7,340 nucleotides of DNA. Origin: Methanomicrobiales archaeon (GTDB taxonomy: Archaea > Halobacteriota > Methanomicrobia > Methanomicrobiales > Methanoculleaceae). The notes beneath the pieces were generated by a model. The model did no database searches and was not told where the DNA came from. It saw nothing but the letters and a program-made list of their open reading frames with translations. Shown piece by piece: positions 1-5,962 of this stretch. A program made the position numbers and the translations under genes. Location: contig JAAZOW010000229.1 in the NCBI GenBank assembly GCA_012797575.1, positions 1 to 7,340 on the forward strand, given 5' to 3'. Positions within the stretch are counted from its first letter, which is position 1, and each line of letters starts with the position of its first letter.

Positions 1-2
1 CT

Positions 3-530
3 ACACAAGCGGCACATGAAAACAATACAGTACAGTGGTTCGGAAACTATACCCTGAAAGCCGGTTCACGGATGAGCGCCTCTGATGATGCATTTATAGA
101 CCTTTGTGGTGTACTCCTACCAGAGGGTTTAGAGAATCTAAATTCAAAGACGAAGGGTGAGTTCCTTGGGGCTATAACCGAAGAACAGTGGGAGAAGATA
201 TTTGGAGACAAAGATGCAACTGTTAAGTATGGAGTAGCTTTAGCTTGTACAGATTCATCAGATTATGTCTTAAAAGGAAAGCTTAGCCAAATTACTGCTG
301 ATGCGGCTCTTAAGGAGGCGTTAAAGACTGCACTGCCTACGACAGATGACAAAGCTTCCTTCTATGCAACAGCCAAGGATAAGAACTGGCGCTTCGGGCA
401 GACGATCATGTACGGTGACGGCCTCGGAGGCATCACCGTGTCCCCTGGTGACCGTGTCACCGTGTCGATCGTCCATACCCCATCCGGTCAGACCATGTTT
501 ACGAAGACCGTCACGGTGAAGGGAGCATAA
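3..530 (+). CDS. Pilin-like surface protein, C-terminal part (5' end outside window)
   Basis: The reading frame is already open at the window edge (first complete codon ACA at 3), so the start lies upstream and the first internal ATG (72) is probably not the start. About 175 residues are visible. The last 45 (from FGQTIMYGDGLGG through SPGDRVTVSIVHTPSGQ to the end) read like the C-terminal beta-strand region of methanogen proteins that carry the archaeal type IV pilin N-terminal domain. The hydrophobic N-terminal helix that would prove this is not in the window. The gene ends 2 nt before a clear pilin gene, which supports a shared operon and surface role. Two cysteines are visible (in IDLCG and ALACT). 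Base use is split: roughly the first 370 bases are AT-rich with many TTA, AGA and ATA-type codons, and the last 150 are GC-rich like the rest of the window. The pilin assignment is an inference from the C-terminus and the neighbour. Confidence 0.72.
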   Translation, partial: TQAAHENNTVQWFGNYTLKAGSRMSASDDAFIDLCGVLLPEGLENLNSKTKGEFLGAITEEQWEKIFGDKDATVKYGVALACTDSSDYVLKGKLSQITADAALKEALKTALPTTDDKASFYATAKDKNWRFGQTIMYGDGLGGITVSPGDRVTVSIVHTPSGQTMFTKTVTVKGA

Positions 531-532
531 CG

Positions 533-1024
533 ATGAATACGAGAGAAGAATCACGGGATGCAGCGGTATCGCCGGTCATCGGCGTCATGCTGATGCTTGT
601 CGTAACCATCGTCATTGCAGCGGTGGTCTCCTCCTTTTCGGGAGGGTTGGGTACGGCGAAGGATACCACGCCGACGATCACCTTCAAGGCCGATCTGAGC
701 GTAGAAGATGGTCTCACCATAACATGCCTTGGTGCCACTCCCGGCAAGGATGTGAATTTCGATGTCTGCATCGGTACCAGCGATACCAACTGGTATAAAG
801 TTGGATCGGGCTCCACGGGTACCTTTAGCCCCGGGTCAAGCATCAACTACAATGCAAAGAAACTTGACCAGGGATTCATCGATGCATTTGGAGACTTTGG
901 AGGGTATGAGAATACCGGAATGTACGTGCCGAATCCGAGCTTTATCGGCAAGACCTACACCGTCCAGCTGATCAGTGAGGATGCCGGTATCATCGGGAAA
1001 ACACATGCCGTCCTCACGGCATAA
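533..1024 (+). CDS. Archaeal type IV pilin (pilin N-terminal domain protein)
   Basis: A complete 163-residue protein. Residues 1-11 are short and charged (MNTREESRDAA), followed by the hallmark VSPVIGVMLMLVVTIVIAAV segment (12-31) and SSFSGG. This is the class III signal peptide and hydrophobic assembly helix of archaeal type IV pilins (PF07790/DUF1628-type). In the family, a prepilin peptidase cuts just before the hydrophobic helix and the helices pack into the filament core outside the cell. The exact cleavage site is not fixed here; it is likely near D9/A10. Residues 45-163 form a polar, beta-rich head with two cysteines (C65, C79) that could pair. The ATG at 533 has GGAG at 522-525 with 7 nt spacing and lies 2 nt after the previous stop, so co-translation is likely. 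The head differs from that of the upstream pilin-like protein: it lacks the HTPSGQ-type strand and ends in GIIGKTHAVLTA. Adhesion or filament role is inferred from the family. Confidence 0.9.
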   Translation: MNTREESRDAAVSPVIGVMLMLVVTIVIAAVVSSFSGGLGTAKDTTPTITFKADLSVEDGLTITCLGATPGKDVNFDVCIGTSDTNWYKVGSGSTGTFSPGSSINYNAKKLDQGFIDAFGDFGGYENTGMYVPNPSFIGKTYTVQLISEDAGIIGKTHAVLTA

Positions 1025-1046
1025 CTGCTCAACTACCAGATAAACC

Positions 1047-1073
1047 TTTTTTTTGAGGGGGGCTGCACGCCCC
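1047..1073 (+). terminator. T8 terminator of the pilin operon, with adjacent hairpin
   Basis: A run of eight T (1047-1054) begins 23 nt after the pilin stop, which fits archaeal oligo-T termination. Directly downstream is a 5-bp GC hairpin: GGGGC at 1059-1063, loop TGCAC, GCCCC at 1069-1073. The hairpin follows the T run rather than preceding it, so it is not a bacterial-style intrinsic terminator. Confidence 0.65.
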
Positions 1074-1142
1074 TGCATTGGAGCGGGGGAGATCACCTCG
1101 GATCGACCGGATCGCCGACTTCGAGTTTCTTCACCTCTCGCG

Positions 1143-1165
1143 GCAGGAGGCCCCGGCCCTCCTGC
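1143..1165. repeat. Inverted repeat, 8-bp stem
   Basis: GCAGGAGG (1143-1150) and CCTCCTGC (1158-1165) are perfect reverse complements separated by a 7-nt loop (CCCCGGC). The stem is strong and would fold on either strand. No function is shown by its context. Confidence 0.75.
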
Positions 1166-1463
1166 GGCGAGGAAGTGTGCCCCCGTGGGCGTGATAGCTC
1201 CCCCTCGGTCCACAGCATGCGGCGGGACCACCTTCATGCACGCCTCGTACAGCGACCCCCCGCGTCCGCATGGCCGTGAACAGATCGACGCGCCCGGCCT
1301 CTGGCGCTCGTTGAGCACGGCTGAGAGCCATCAGGCAGTGCAGGAGGGTTTGGGCAGAAGACCCGGAGGCGCGCCAGAACCACGACGACAGGGGGGAGTC
1401 CTGCCGGAGCAACTCCGTCCCACCTGCCGGGGGTGTTGATCTCACGAAGAAATAGTAATGGTA

Positions 1464-1493
1464 GGGGCGGGTTCGGGAGGTCGTTCCCGCCCC
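1464..1493. repeat. Inverted repeat, 8-bp GC stem
   Basis: GGGGCGGG (1464-1471) and CCCGCCCC (1486-1493) are perfect reverse complements around a 14-nt loop. No T run follows it on the plus strand; three further C bases and TCTGG come next. It lies 20 nt before the longer inverted repeat at 1513-1575. Confidence 0.75.
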
Positions 1494-1512
1494 CCCTCTG
1501 GTTTGCCACCCT

Positions 1513-1580
1513 CCCCGGGCATCCGGTATGATCCCCATCCAGTGCGTTTCCTTTCCTCTTCCCGGATGCCTGGGGTTTTT
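1513..1580 (+). repeat. 14-bp inverted repeat followed by T5 (terminator-like)
   Basis: The arm CCCCGGGCATCCGG (1513-1526) pairs with CCGGATGCCTGGGG (1562-1575). Thirteen positions are Watson-Crick and one is G-T, across a 35-nt pyrimidine-rich loop. Five T bases follow at 1576-1580. As RNA on the plus strand this is a stable stem with a U tail, which could end a transcript from the block upstream or be the end of a mobile or repeat element. There is no gene immediately upstream for it to terminate. Confidence 0.6.
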
Positions 1581-1590
1581 CTGTTGATGA

Positions 1591-1734
1591 AAGAGAGGAT
1601 TTCAAGGCTCGATTGAAACCTACGTTGGCTATGACGACAACAAAGATACCACTCTGGTGTTCTGGTTCACCGCTCCATTCCCTTGTTATCCATTGATGCC
1701 CCGCTATCGCGGTGGCACCACATATACAGTATAA
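1591..1734 (+). pseudogene. Possible gene remnant, 47 codons without a start
   Basis: After two in-frame TGA codons (1585-1590) the frame is open to a TAA at 1732-1734. The peptide contains ETYVGYDDNKDTTLVFWFTA and ends GGTTYTV. It has balanced amino-acid use and reads like the polar, beta-rich part of a secreted or pilin-like protein. There is no ATG, GTG or TTG before the coding-like part, apart from late codons, and no ribosome-binding site. It lies between the pilin operon and the next gene, so it may be the worn 3' end of a third pilin-type gene. The open frame is seen; the pilin link is a guess. Confidence 0.25.
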
Positions 1735-1785
1735 ATTATAACTATTTAACTTTACCTATTTGTTAATTAAATTTGGTTTACTATA
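1722..1785 (+). promoter_or_regulatory. AT-rich promoter zone of the QueG-like gene
   Basis: A sharp AT-rich patch sits in GC-rich DNA. TATAAATTATA (1730-1740) is the best TATA-box match, and TTAATTAAATTT (about 1763-1774) is a second candidate nearer the gene. With a start site about 25 nt downstream, the leader before the ATG at 1861 would be about 65-100 nt, long for an archaeal gene. That leader contains the perfect palindrome CCCCCGGGGG at 1806-1815. No Shine-Dalgarno motif is visible before the ATG. Confidence 0.5.
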
Positions 1786-1860
1786 GGGCATCACGAAGCG
1801 GCAGCCCCCCGGGGGACCAGGAAGGCTTTTCCCCGCTCCGGCGCAAGAGATCCCGTACCC

Positions 1861-2643
1861 ATGAACCACGACCTCAAGGCAGCAGTCCTTCGCCGGTGCC
1901 AGGAGATGGAGATCCCGCTCGTCGGGATCGCGAGCACGGATCGGTGGGAAGATCCGCCGTTCGAGCCCTGGATGCCCGAAGATTTCTATCCGCAGTCGAT
2001 ATTCCCCGATGCCCGATCGGTGATCGTCATCGGCCTCCCGGTCCACCTCCCGGTGCTTGCGACCGCCCCCTCGATCTACTACCACGAGCTGTACAAGACG
2101 ACAAACACCCTGCTCGACCAGTACACCTACCGGCTCGCATCGTTCCTCAACAACCATGGCTACCCCTCGGCCTTCGTCCCCCGGGACGGCTACGGGGGCG
2201 TCGAAGCCCTCCGTGAAAACCCGGTCGCTTTCTTCTCGCATCGGCACGCCGCGCTTCTCGCCGGGCTCGGAACCTTCGGCGTGAACAACGCCCTCTTAAC
2301 GCCGGAGTACGGCCCAAGGGTGCGGTTCGGCTCGGTCCTCACCGCCGCCGCCCTCCCCCCCGACCCCCTGCAGGAAGATGACCTCTGCACCCGGTGCATG
2401 AGGTGCGTCCAGGCCTGCCCCGCAGGAGCGCTCGATGGGCGGGACTACCCCGAAGGACTCACGGATAAGGTCGCCTGCACCGCAAACAGTGCTGAACTCG
2501 CCCGGCGCCGCATATCCCCCTGCGGCATCTGCATAGCGGTCTGCCCGGTGGGGAAGGACCGGCACCAGTACGGTGTCGCCGATGATGAAGATCCCCAGTA
2601 CCGCCGGGCCCGGGAGCACGTACAGAGGTATGGGGGGTTGTAG
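1861..2643 (+). CDS. QueG-like protein with two 4Fe-4S clusters
   Basis: A 260-residue soluble protein. Residues 1-165 form a domain with VIVIGLPV and SHRHAALLAGLGTFGVNNAL (about 227-like region preceding the ferredoxin part), matching the AGLGxxGxNxLL stretch of the epoxyqueuosine reductase and reductive dehalogenase relatives. A bacterial-ferredoxin-type module follows: C176, C179, C182 and C186 (CTRCMRCVQACP), then C206, C221, C224 and C228 (CGICIAVCPVG), enough for two 4Fe-4S clusters. Bacterial QueG reduces epoxyqueuosine in tRNA using cobalamin and is usually longer (over 300 residues). Archaea make archaeosine rather than queuosine, so that reaction is not expected here. I infer a redox protein of the same fold with unknown substrate. 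ATG 1861 is the first usable start: the frame is open from 1771 but has no earlier ATG, GTG or TTG. It is convergent with the next gene and has no functional partner here. Confidence 0.85.
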   Translation: MNHDLKAAVLRRCQEMEIPLVGIASTDRWEDPPFEPWMPEDFYPQSIFPDARSVIVIGLPVHLPVLATAPSIYYHELYKTTNTLLDQYTYRLASFLNNHGYPSAFVPRDGYGGVEALRENPVAFFSHRHAALLAGLGTFGVNNALLTPEYGPRVRFGSVLTAAALPPDPLQEDDLCTRCMRCVQACPAGALDGRDYPEGLTDKVACTANSAELARRRISPCGICIAVCPVGKDRHQYGVADDEDPQYRRAREHVQRYGGL

Positions 2644-2651
2644 GACCCCCC
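2632..2651. terminator. Hairpin between convergent genes
   Basis: GGGGGG (2632-2637) can pair with CCCCCC (2646-2651) around an 8-nt loop that holds the TAG stop of the QueG-like gene. It lies 14 nt past the stop of the minus-strand membrane protein gene, so it could end transcription from both sides. There is no T run, so a terminator role is only suggested by position. Confidence 0.4.
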
Positions 2652-2665
2652 CCTCAGAGACCGAA

Positions 2666-3364
2666 CTACTCTTCCTCTGCCTTCTTCATCAACCGATCCA
2701 TTATCTCCGGAGCCCGATCCCGAAGACCGAACCCGACGATGATCGCAATCGCCGCTCCAAGCCCAAGCGCAAGTCCCCAGGCAAGCGGAACGACGAAGAC
2801 GTAGATGATCGAGAGATCGAGCAGAAGCTGCTGGAGCGCGAGGATGACGACGACGAAGTAGAAGAACGCCCGTAGCAGTATCGTGACCACCCCGAACCCC
2901 TCGATCCGCCGTGTCTTCCCCATGCTCTCAAGGAAGTCCATGAGCCAGTCAACCAGGATGATCCCGATGACCAGGATCAGGATGAACGCTATGATGTTCG
3001 GGATATAGGCTCCGATGACCGCGACCGCAATGGTCAGGGGTGCGATCTGGAGGACGCTGATAGCCGCGAGGATTGCGGTGAGGTAGATGAGCCAGCGGAC
3101 GATGAGCTCGAATAGGTGGGCGGTGCCCGCCCCCGACTGTTCGATGTATGCCCCAACAGAGGTCTTCCTGAGCGCACTATCGACGCCGATCCGGTTCAGG
3201 ATCCCGGCAACGATCTTCCCAATAACACGCCCCAGTATCCAGCCTATGATGAGAATGATGATTGCTGCTATGATGCTTGGCACATACAGGACAAAATTAC
3301 CGATCAGCTCCTGAATCGGTTCAAACGGCGCCGTTACCTGTGCCGCGAGATCTTCGTTTACCAC
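2666..3364 (-). CDS. Small membrane protein, conserved TM-helix (MscS-related) family
   Basis: 232 residues, mostly membrane. Hydrophobic segments lie at about 23-48, 85-107, 112-139, 157-180 and 185-213. The first contains IIGWILGRVIGKIVAGILNR and a related pattern recurs at about 117-145, typical of the conserved TM-helix repeat (PF05552) found in proteins annotated as mechanosensitive-channel related. The last segment, GLALGLGAAIAIIVGFGLRDR, is Gly/Ala-rich like the pore helix of MscS, but the soluble beta and C-terminal domains of a true MscS are missing. A channel or osmotic role is therefore only inferred. The start is GTG (3362-3364) with GGTGG about 7 nt upstream. A TATA box at 3399-3407 fits a transcript starting just ahead of it, so it has its own promoter although it follows the exporter gene in the same direction. 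The tail KKAEEE is charged and should lie in the cytoplasm. Confidence 0.85.
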   Translation of the reverse strand: MVNEDLAAQVTAPFEPIQELIGNFVLYVPSIIAAIIILIIGWILGRVIGKIVAGILNRIGVDSALRKTSVGAYIEQSGAGTAHLFELIVRWLIYLTAILAAISVLQIAPLTIAVAVIGAYIPNIIAFILILVIGIILVDWLMDFLESMGKTRRIEGFGVVTILLRAFFYFVVVILALQQLLLDLSIIYVFVVPLAWGLALGLGAAIAIIVGFGLRDRAPEIMDRLMKKAEEE

Positions 3365-3398
3365 GGTATAACCACCGGGGCAGGGATAGGGAAGGTCC

Positions 3399-3407
3399 TA
3401 TATTAAT
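3399..3407 (-). promoter_or_regulatory. TATA box of the TM-helix membrane protein gene
   Basis: On the minus strand this reads ATTAATATA, followed by GG. It ends about 35 nt before the GTG start, so a start site some 25 nt downstream leaves a short leader of about 10-15 nt that includes the GGTGG ribosome-binding motif. Spacing and sequence agree with an archaeal promoter. It shows that this gene need not depend on the exporter promoter. Confidence 0.6.
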
Positions 3408-3431
3408 CTGATGGACTCCCATGTCCCACCA

Positions 3432-3464
3432 CCGCCCGGGAGATCAACGTCATTCCGCCCGGGA
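3432..3464. repeat. Two copies of CCGCCCGGGA
   Basis: The same 10 bases occur at 3432-3441 and 3455-3464, 23 bases apart, and each contains the self-complementary CCCGGG. The second copy is inside the last codons of the exporter gene and the first is just past its stop. Chance duplication is possible at this GC content. Confidence 0.4.
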
Positions 3465-5705
3465 AAACTCTATCATGTTCCGACTGGGGCCTGTATGGCG
3501 GTGCATGAGCGCAAGCACCGCCGGCATCACGACGATCGCCCCAACAAGCGAGAACCCGACGGATATGACCGTCACGACACCGAAGTTGCTGACGATGTTG
3601 AACGTCGAGAGGGTGAGCGCAGAGAACCCGAAGACCGTCGTCAATCCCGAGACCGTCACAGCGGTCCCGATCTTCTGTACAGCGGTCTGGATGGCCTCAA
3701 GGAAGTCCATGCCCCGGGCGAGCTCCTCCTCGCACCGCTCCATGATCAGGATGGTGTACTCAGATGCGACCCCGATCGTCATCGACCCGAGGACGGCGGT
3801 CAGCGGGGTGTAGTCCAGCCCGAGGAGGTACATGATCGCCCCGTTCCAGCCTACGATGAAGACGATCGGGATAACCGGTGATATAGCTCCAAACTTCCTG
3901 TAGACCATGATCAGGAACCCGAGGATGAAGGCGAACCCGATCATGGTCATATACGTCCTCGACTCGCTGATATCATCCATAACGGCGGCGAACATCTCCA
4001 TGGAACCGGTGATCTTGACCGTCACGCCGGCCGGCGGAGCATTCCACACCACATCGCTCTGCACCCTCTTGACGAGATCGCGGGCGACGCTCATCTCCAT
4101 ATCGACCGTCGAGAAATCGATCACCGTCTCCATATTCCCGTTGAGGTGGTGCTCCAGGGTCGCATCCGGGATCCGGGCGATGACATCATCGACCTCTCCC
4201 CTGGTCGAGGGCAGCACTCCGTCGTTGTACTCCCGGATCAGGGTTGTGATGCTCGCAACCCCGGTGATCTTATCGTTATGCTCTGGCTCGTAGGCGCCGA
4301 ACTCGTCTATCCAGGCGAGTGTCTCCAGGGAGAGGACGTCATCCGCGATCACGATGACCGGGATGCTGTCAGGCGAACCCATCGTCCGGGTGACCTTCTC
4401 CAGACTCTGGAGAGCCGGCATGTCGTGCGGGACGAAGGTCTTTTCATCCGCGCTGATGGGGACGCTCTGGTCGAGGTAGTATCCCCCTGCCGCGACCGAC
4501 AGGAAGAGCAGGATGACCGGAAGAGGATGTTTTGCGACGGTATAGGCCAGCCGCCCGAGGGCGCGGTCGTATCGTTCGAGCGGAGAGGATCCGCTCTCCG
4601 GGGCGCCGGACGCTTGCGCCCCCTTCTTCGGCCGGTAGTTCGTGAGGATCGCAAACGCAGGAACGATGATGAGCGCTGCGATGTAGCAGGAGACGACCCC
4701 GATGGTGCAGACCATCCCAAAATCTGCCACCATCGGCACCGGAGCAAAGAACATGGCGATGAACCCAAGCGATGTCGCCACCATCGCGATCAGGACCGAG
4801 GGGCCGAGGTTCACGACCGTGGCCCATATGGCCTCCGGGATCGCGCTGTGCCGGATCTCTTCGTCGAACCGGGCATGGAACTGGATCGCATAATCGATCC
4901 CTATACCGATCAGCACCGGGAACGCCCCGACCACCACCATGCTGACCGGGATCCCAAAGAGGCCCATGAACCCAAAGGTCATGATGAGCCCGACCGCGAC
5001 GACCCCGACGGGGAGGAGGCTGTAGCGGACGTGGGAGAAGAGGAGGGTGACCGCGAGGACCATGAGGAGCATGGCTGCAAGGATCAGAATACCTATCTGC
5101 GCGCCTATCTCCTCTCCCATCTCCTTTGCAAACGCCGGGTTTCCGGATACCGTGACCGTAAGGCCCGGCGGGGGCTCTGATATGCTGATAGCGGACTCGA
5201 TGCTCCCGATGATCTGTTTCTGGGCATCCATGGAGACACCGGGTTCGAGGGTGATGATGCTCAGGGTCATGAGATCTGAGGGCAACATCCGCTCGACGAG
5301 CTCCGGCGGGGCCTGCCCGATGATCATGTCGATCTCCGCTTTGGACGACGGCAGGGTGCCGCCGCCTGCCTCTTTGAGGAGATCTACGACGCCGGAGACC
5401 TCGTCAACATACCGCTCGTTCCTGAGATCTTCCTGGAGGTTATCGATGTACCGTAAGATATCCGGGTTCCCGACGCTGTCCGCCTCATAGATGAGCATGA
5501 TCGCATCGGAGCCATAGGTATCCTTGTAGTGGGAAAGGAGCGCACCGCGAGGCGTGGTTTTATCGATATAGGTATCGTCGCCGGTCTCCATCGTGACCAT
5601 CGAGAGCCCGAAGAGTGCCAGGATGAATATGGCTACGGCAACCCCGACGACGGCCCAGGTATGGTTGTTGATTGTGGTGGCGAGCCACTCGTAAGGATTT
5701 TTCAT
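3450..5705 (-). CDS. RND superfamily exporter, HAE3/MmpL-type
   Basis: 751 residues from the ATG at 5703-5705. The layout is two repeats of one TM helix, a large external loop and five TM helices. TM1 is at 17-36, the first loop 37-200, TM2-6 at about 201-356, a cytoplasmic linker 357-392, TM7 about 393-412, the second loop to 582, and TM8-12 about 583-733. FPVLIGIGIDYAIQFHARF carries the acidic TM4 residue (D271) typical of the MMPL/HAE3 group (PF03176). The equivalent helix in the second half reads MTIGVASEYTILIMER, with Glu (E649). These are proton-driven exporters of lipids or hydrophobic compounds in the cytoplasmic membrane; the substrate here is unknown. The two loops share the pattern VSGVVDLLKE / VTGVASITTLIRE, confirming an internal duplication. 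The ATG overlaps the stop of a small upstream ORF as ATGA, with GGGGGGTG just ahead. A GTG two codons upstream (5711) is the alternative start. No partner membrane-fusion protein is needed or seen. Confidence 0.92.
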   Translation of the reverse strand: MKNPYEWLATTINNHTWAVVGVAVAIFILALFGLSMVTMETGDDTYIDKTTPRGALLSHYKDTYGSDAIMLIYEADSVGNPDILRYIDNLQEDLRNERYVDEVSGVVDLLKEAGGGTLPSSKAEIDMIIGQAPPELVERMLPSDLMTLSIITLEPGVSMDAQKQIIGSIESAISISEPPPGLTVTVSGNPAFAKEMGEEIGAQIGILILAAMLLMVLAVTLLFSHVRYSLLPVGVVAVGLIMTFGFMGLFGIPVSMVVVGAFPVLIGIGIDYAIQFHARFDEEIRHSAIPEAIWATVVNLGPSVLIAMVATSLGFIAMFFAPVPMVADFGMVCTIGVVSCYIAALIIVPAFAILTNYRPKKGAQASGAPESGSSPLERYDRALGRLAYTVAKHPLPVILLFLSVAAGGYYLDQSVPISADEKTFVPHDMPALQSLEKVTRTMGSPDSIPVIVIADDVLSLETLAWIDEFGAYEPEHNDKITGVASITTLIREYNDGVLPSTRGEVDDVIARIPDATLEHHLNGNMETVIDFSTVDMEMSVARDLVKRVQSDVVWNAPPAGVTVKITGSMEMFAAVMDDISESRTYMTMIGFAFILGFLIMVYRKFGAISPVIPIVFIVGWNGAIMYLLGLDYTPLTAVLGSMTIGVASEYTILIMERCEEELARGMDFLEAIQTAVQKIGTAVTVSGLTTVFGFSALTLSTFNIVSNFGVVTVISVGFSLVGAIVVMPAVLALMHRHTGPSRNMIEFSRAE

Positions 5706-5902
5706 GCACACCCCCCATCGCCCCTGCTTGCGATGCGCCGAAGCCTCCGGTTCAGGGGATCCTTCACTGCTCTTGTGAGGACGTTTGAGAAGAGCGGTGC
5801 TCTGGGTTCCCCGGCCGTGGCGAGGCGGTGGGGCACCCGCCTCTGGCCCTGCAGGGGATCGATGTTATTCTGGATGATTGCGTGGTTCACGGTTATCCTC
5901 AT
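5702..5902 (-). CDS. Small basic hypothetical ORF coupled to the exporter gene
   Basis: 66 residues from ATG 5900-5902 (an open TTG start at 5960-5962 would give 86). I do not recognise it. The second half is strongly basic: QGQRRVPHRLATAG, then RAVKDPLNRRLRRIASRGDG. There is no membrane segment. In favour: its TGA overlaps the exporter ATG as ATGA, the usual sign of coupled translation; third codon positions are mostly G or C, like the real genes nearby; and a TATA-like box at 5940-5949 is placed to drive it. Against: no Shine-Dalgarno motif precedes the ATG, and two hairpins (5822-5843 and 5847-5856) lie inside it, so it may be a structured leader of the exporter messenger rather than a protein gene. 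Confidence 0.35.
   Translation of the reverse strand: MRITVNHAIIQNNIDPLQGQRRVPHRLATAGEPRAPLFSNVLTRAVKDPLNRRLRRIASRGDGGCA
5822..5856 (-). other. Two adjacent hairpins in the exporter leader
   Basis: GAGGCGG (5822-5828) pairs with CCGCCTC (5837-5843) around 8 nt, and four bases later CCCTGCAGGG (5847-5856) is a perfect palindrome. Both lie in the sequence that would be transcribed ahead of the exporter, 117-154 nt from its ATG. They could be leader RNA structure or operator-type sites; neither is demonstrated. Confidence 0.4.
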
Positions 5903-5939
5903 GAGAAACGGTTCATTGCTGGAGGTATCATTTTGGAAA

Positions 5940-5949
5940 GATATAATAT
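5940..5949 (-). promoter_or_regulatory. TATA-like box upstream of the exporter
   Basis: On the minus strand this reads ATATTATATC. It is the only AT-rich patch between the exporter and the regulator that is well placed for minus-strand transcription. A start site about 25 nt downstream (near 5918) would give a leader of about 17 nt for the small ORF and about 210 nt for the exporter. Confidence 0.45.
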
Positions 5950-5962
5950 GAATCTGCCGCAA

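Larger units (their letters stand above)
1055..1600. other. GC-rich intergenic block with hairpins, no convincing gene
   Basis: This stretch is open in several frames on both strands at once, which is what GC-rich non-coding DNA gives. None of these frames has a recognisable domain or a ribosome-binding site, and the longest minus-strand one (836-1318) runs into the pilin gene. The predicted peptides are rich in Arg, Pro, Gly and Ala. The visible structure is a series of inverted repeats: 1143-1165 (8-bp stem), 1464-1493 (8-bp stem) and 1513-1575 (14-bp arms), plus a CCTGCCGG direct repeat within 1400-1440. It could be a dispersed non-coding repeat, a structured RNA, or the worn remains of an element. 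I cannot decide between these from one copy. Confidence 0.5.

Noticed and set aside
836..1318. A 160-codon minus-strand frame covering part of the GC block.
   Set aside because: Its last third is antisense to the pilin gene, there is no ribosome-binding site or domain, and other frames in the block are equally open. The stretch around MKVVPPHAVDRGGAI looks protein-like, so a conserved repeat-borne peptide is not fully excluded.
1606..1620. GATTGAAAC, the usual 3' end of many CRISPR repeats, followed by non-repetitive sequence.
   Set aside because: Only one copy is present and nothing upstream matches a full repeat; there is no array and no cas gene.
1756..2247. A 163-codon minus-strand frame opposite the QueG-like gene.
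   Set aside because: It is the antisense of a gene with clear cluster-binding motifs and has no recognisable features of its own.
4146..5180. A 344-codon plus-strand frame opposite the RND exporter.
   Set aside because: Its peptide is a string of Arg, Asp, His and Gly typical of the antisense of a GC-rich membrane-protein gene; the exporter on the other strand is certain.
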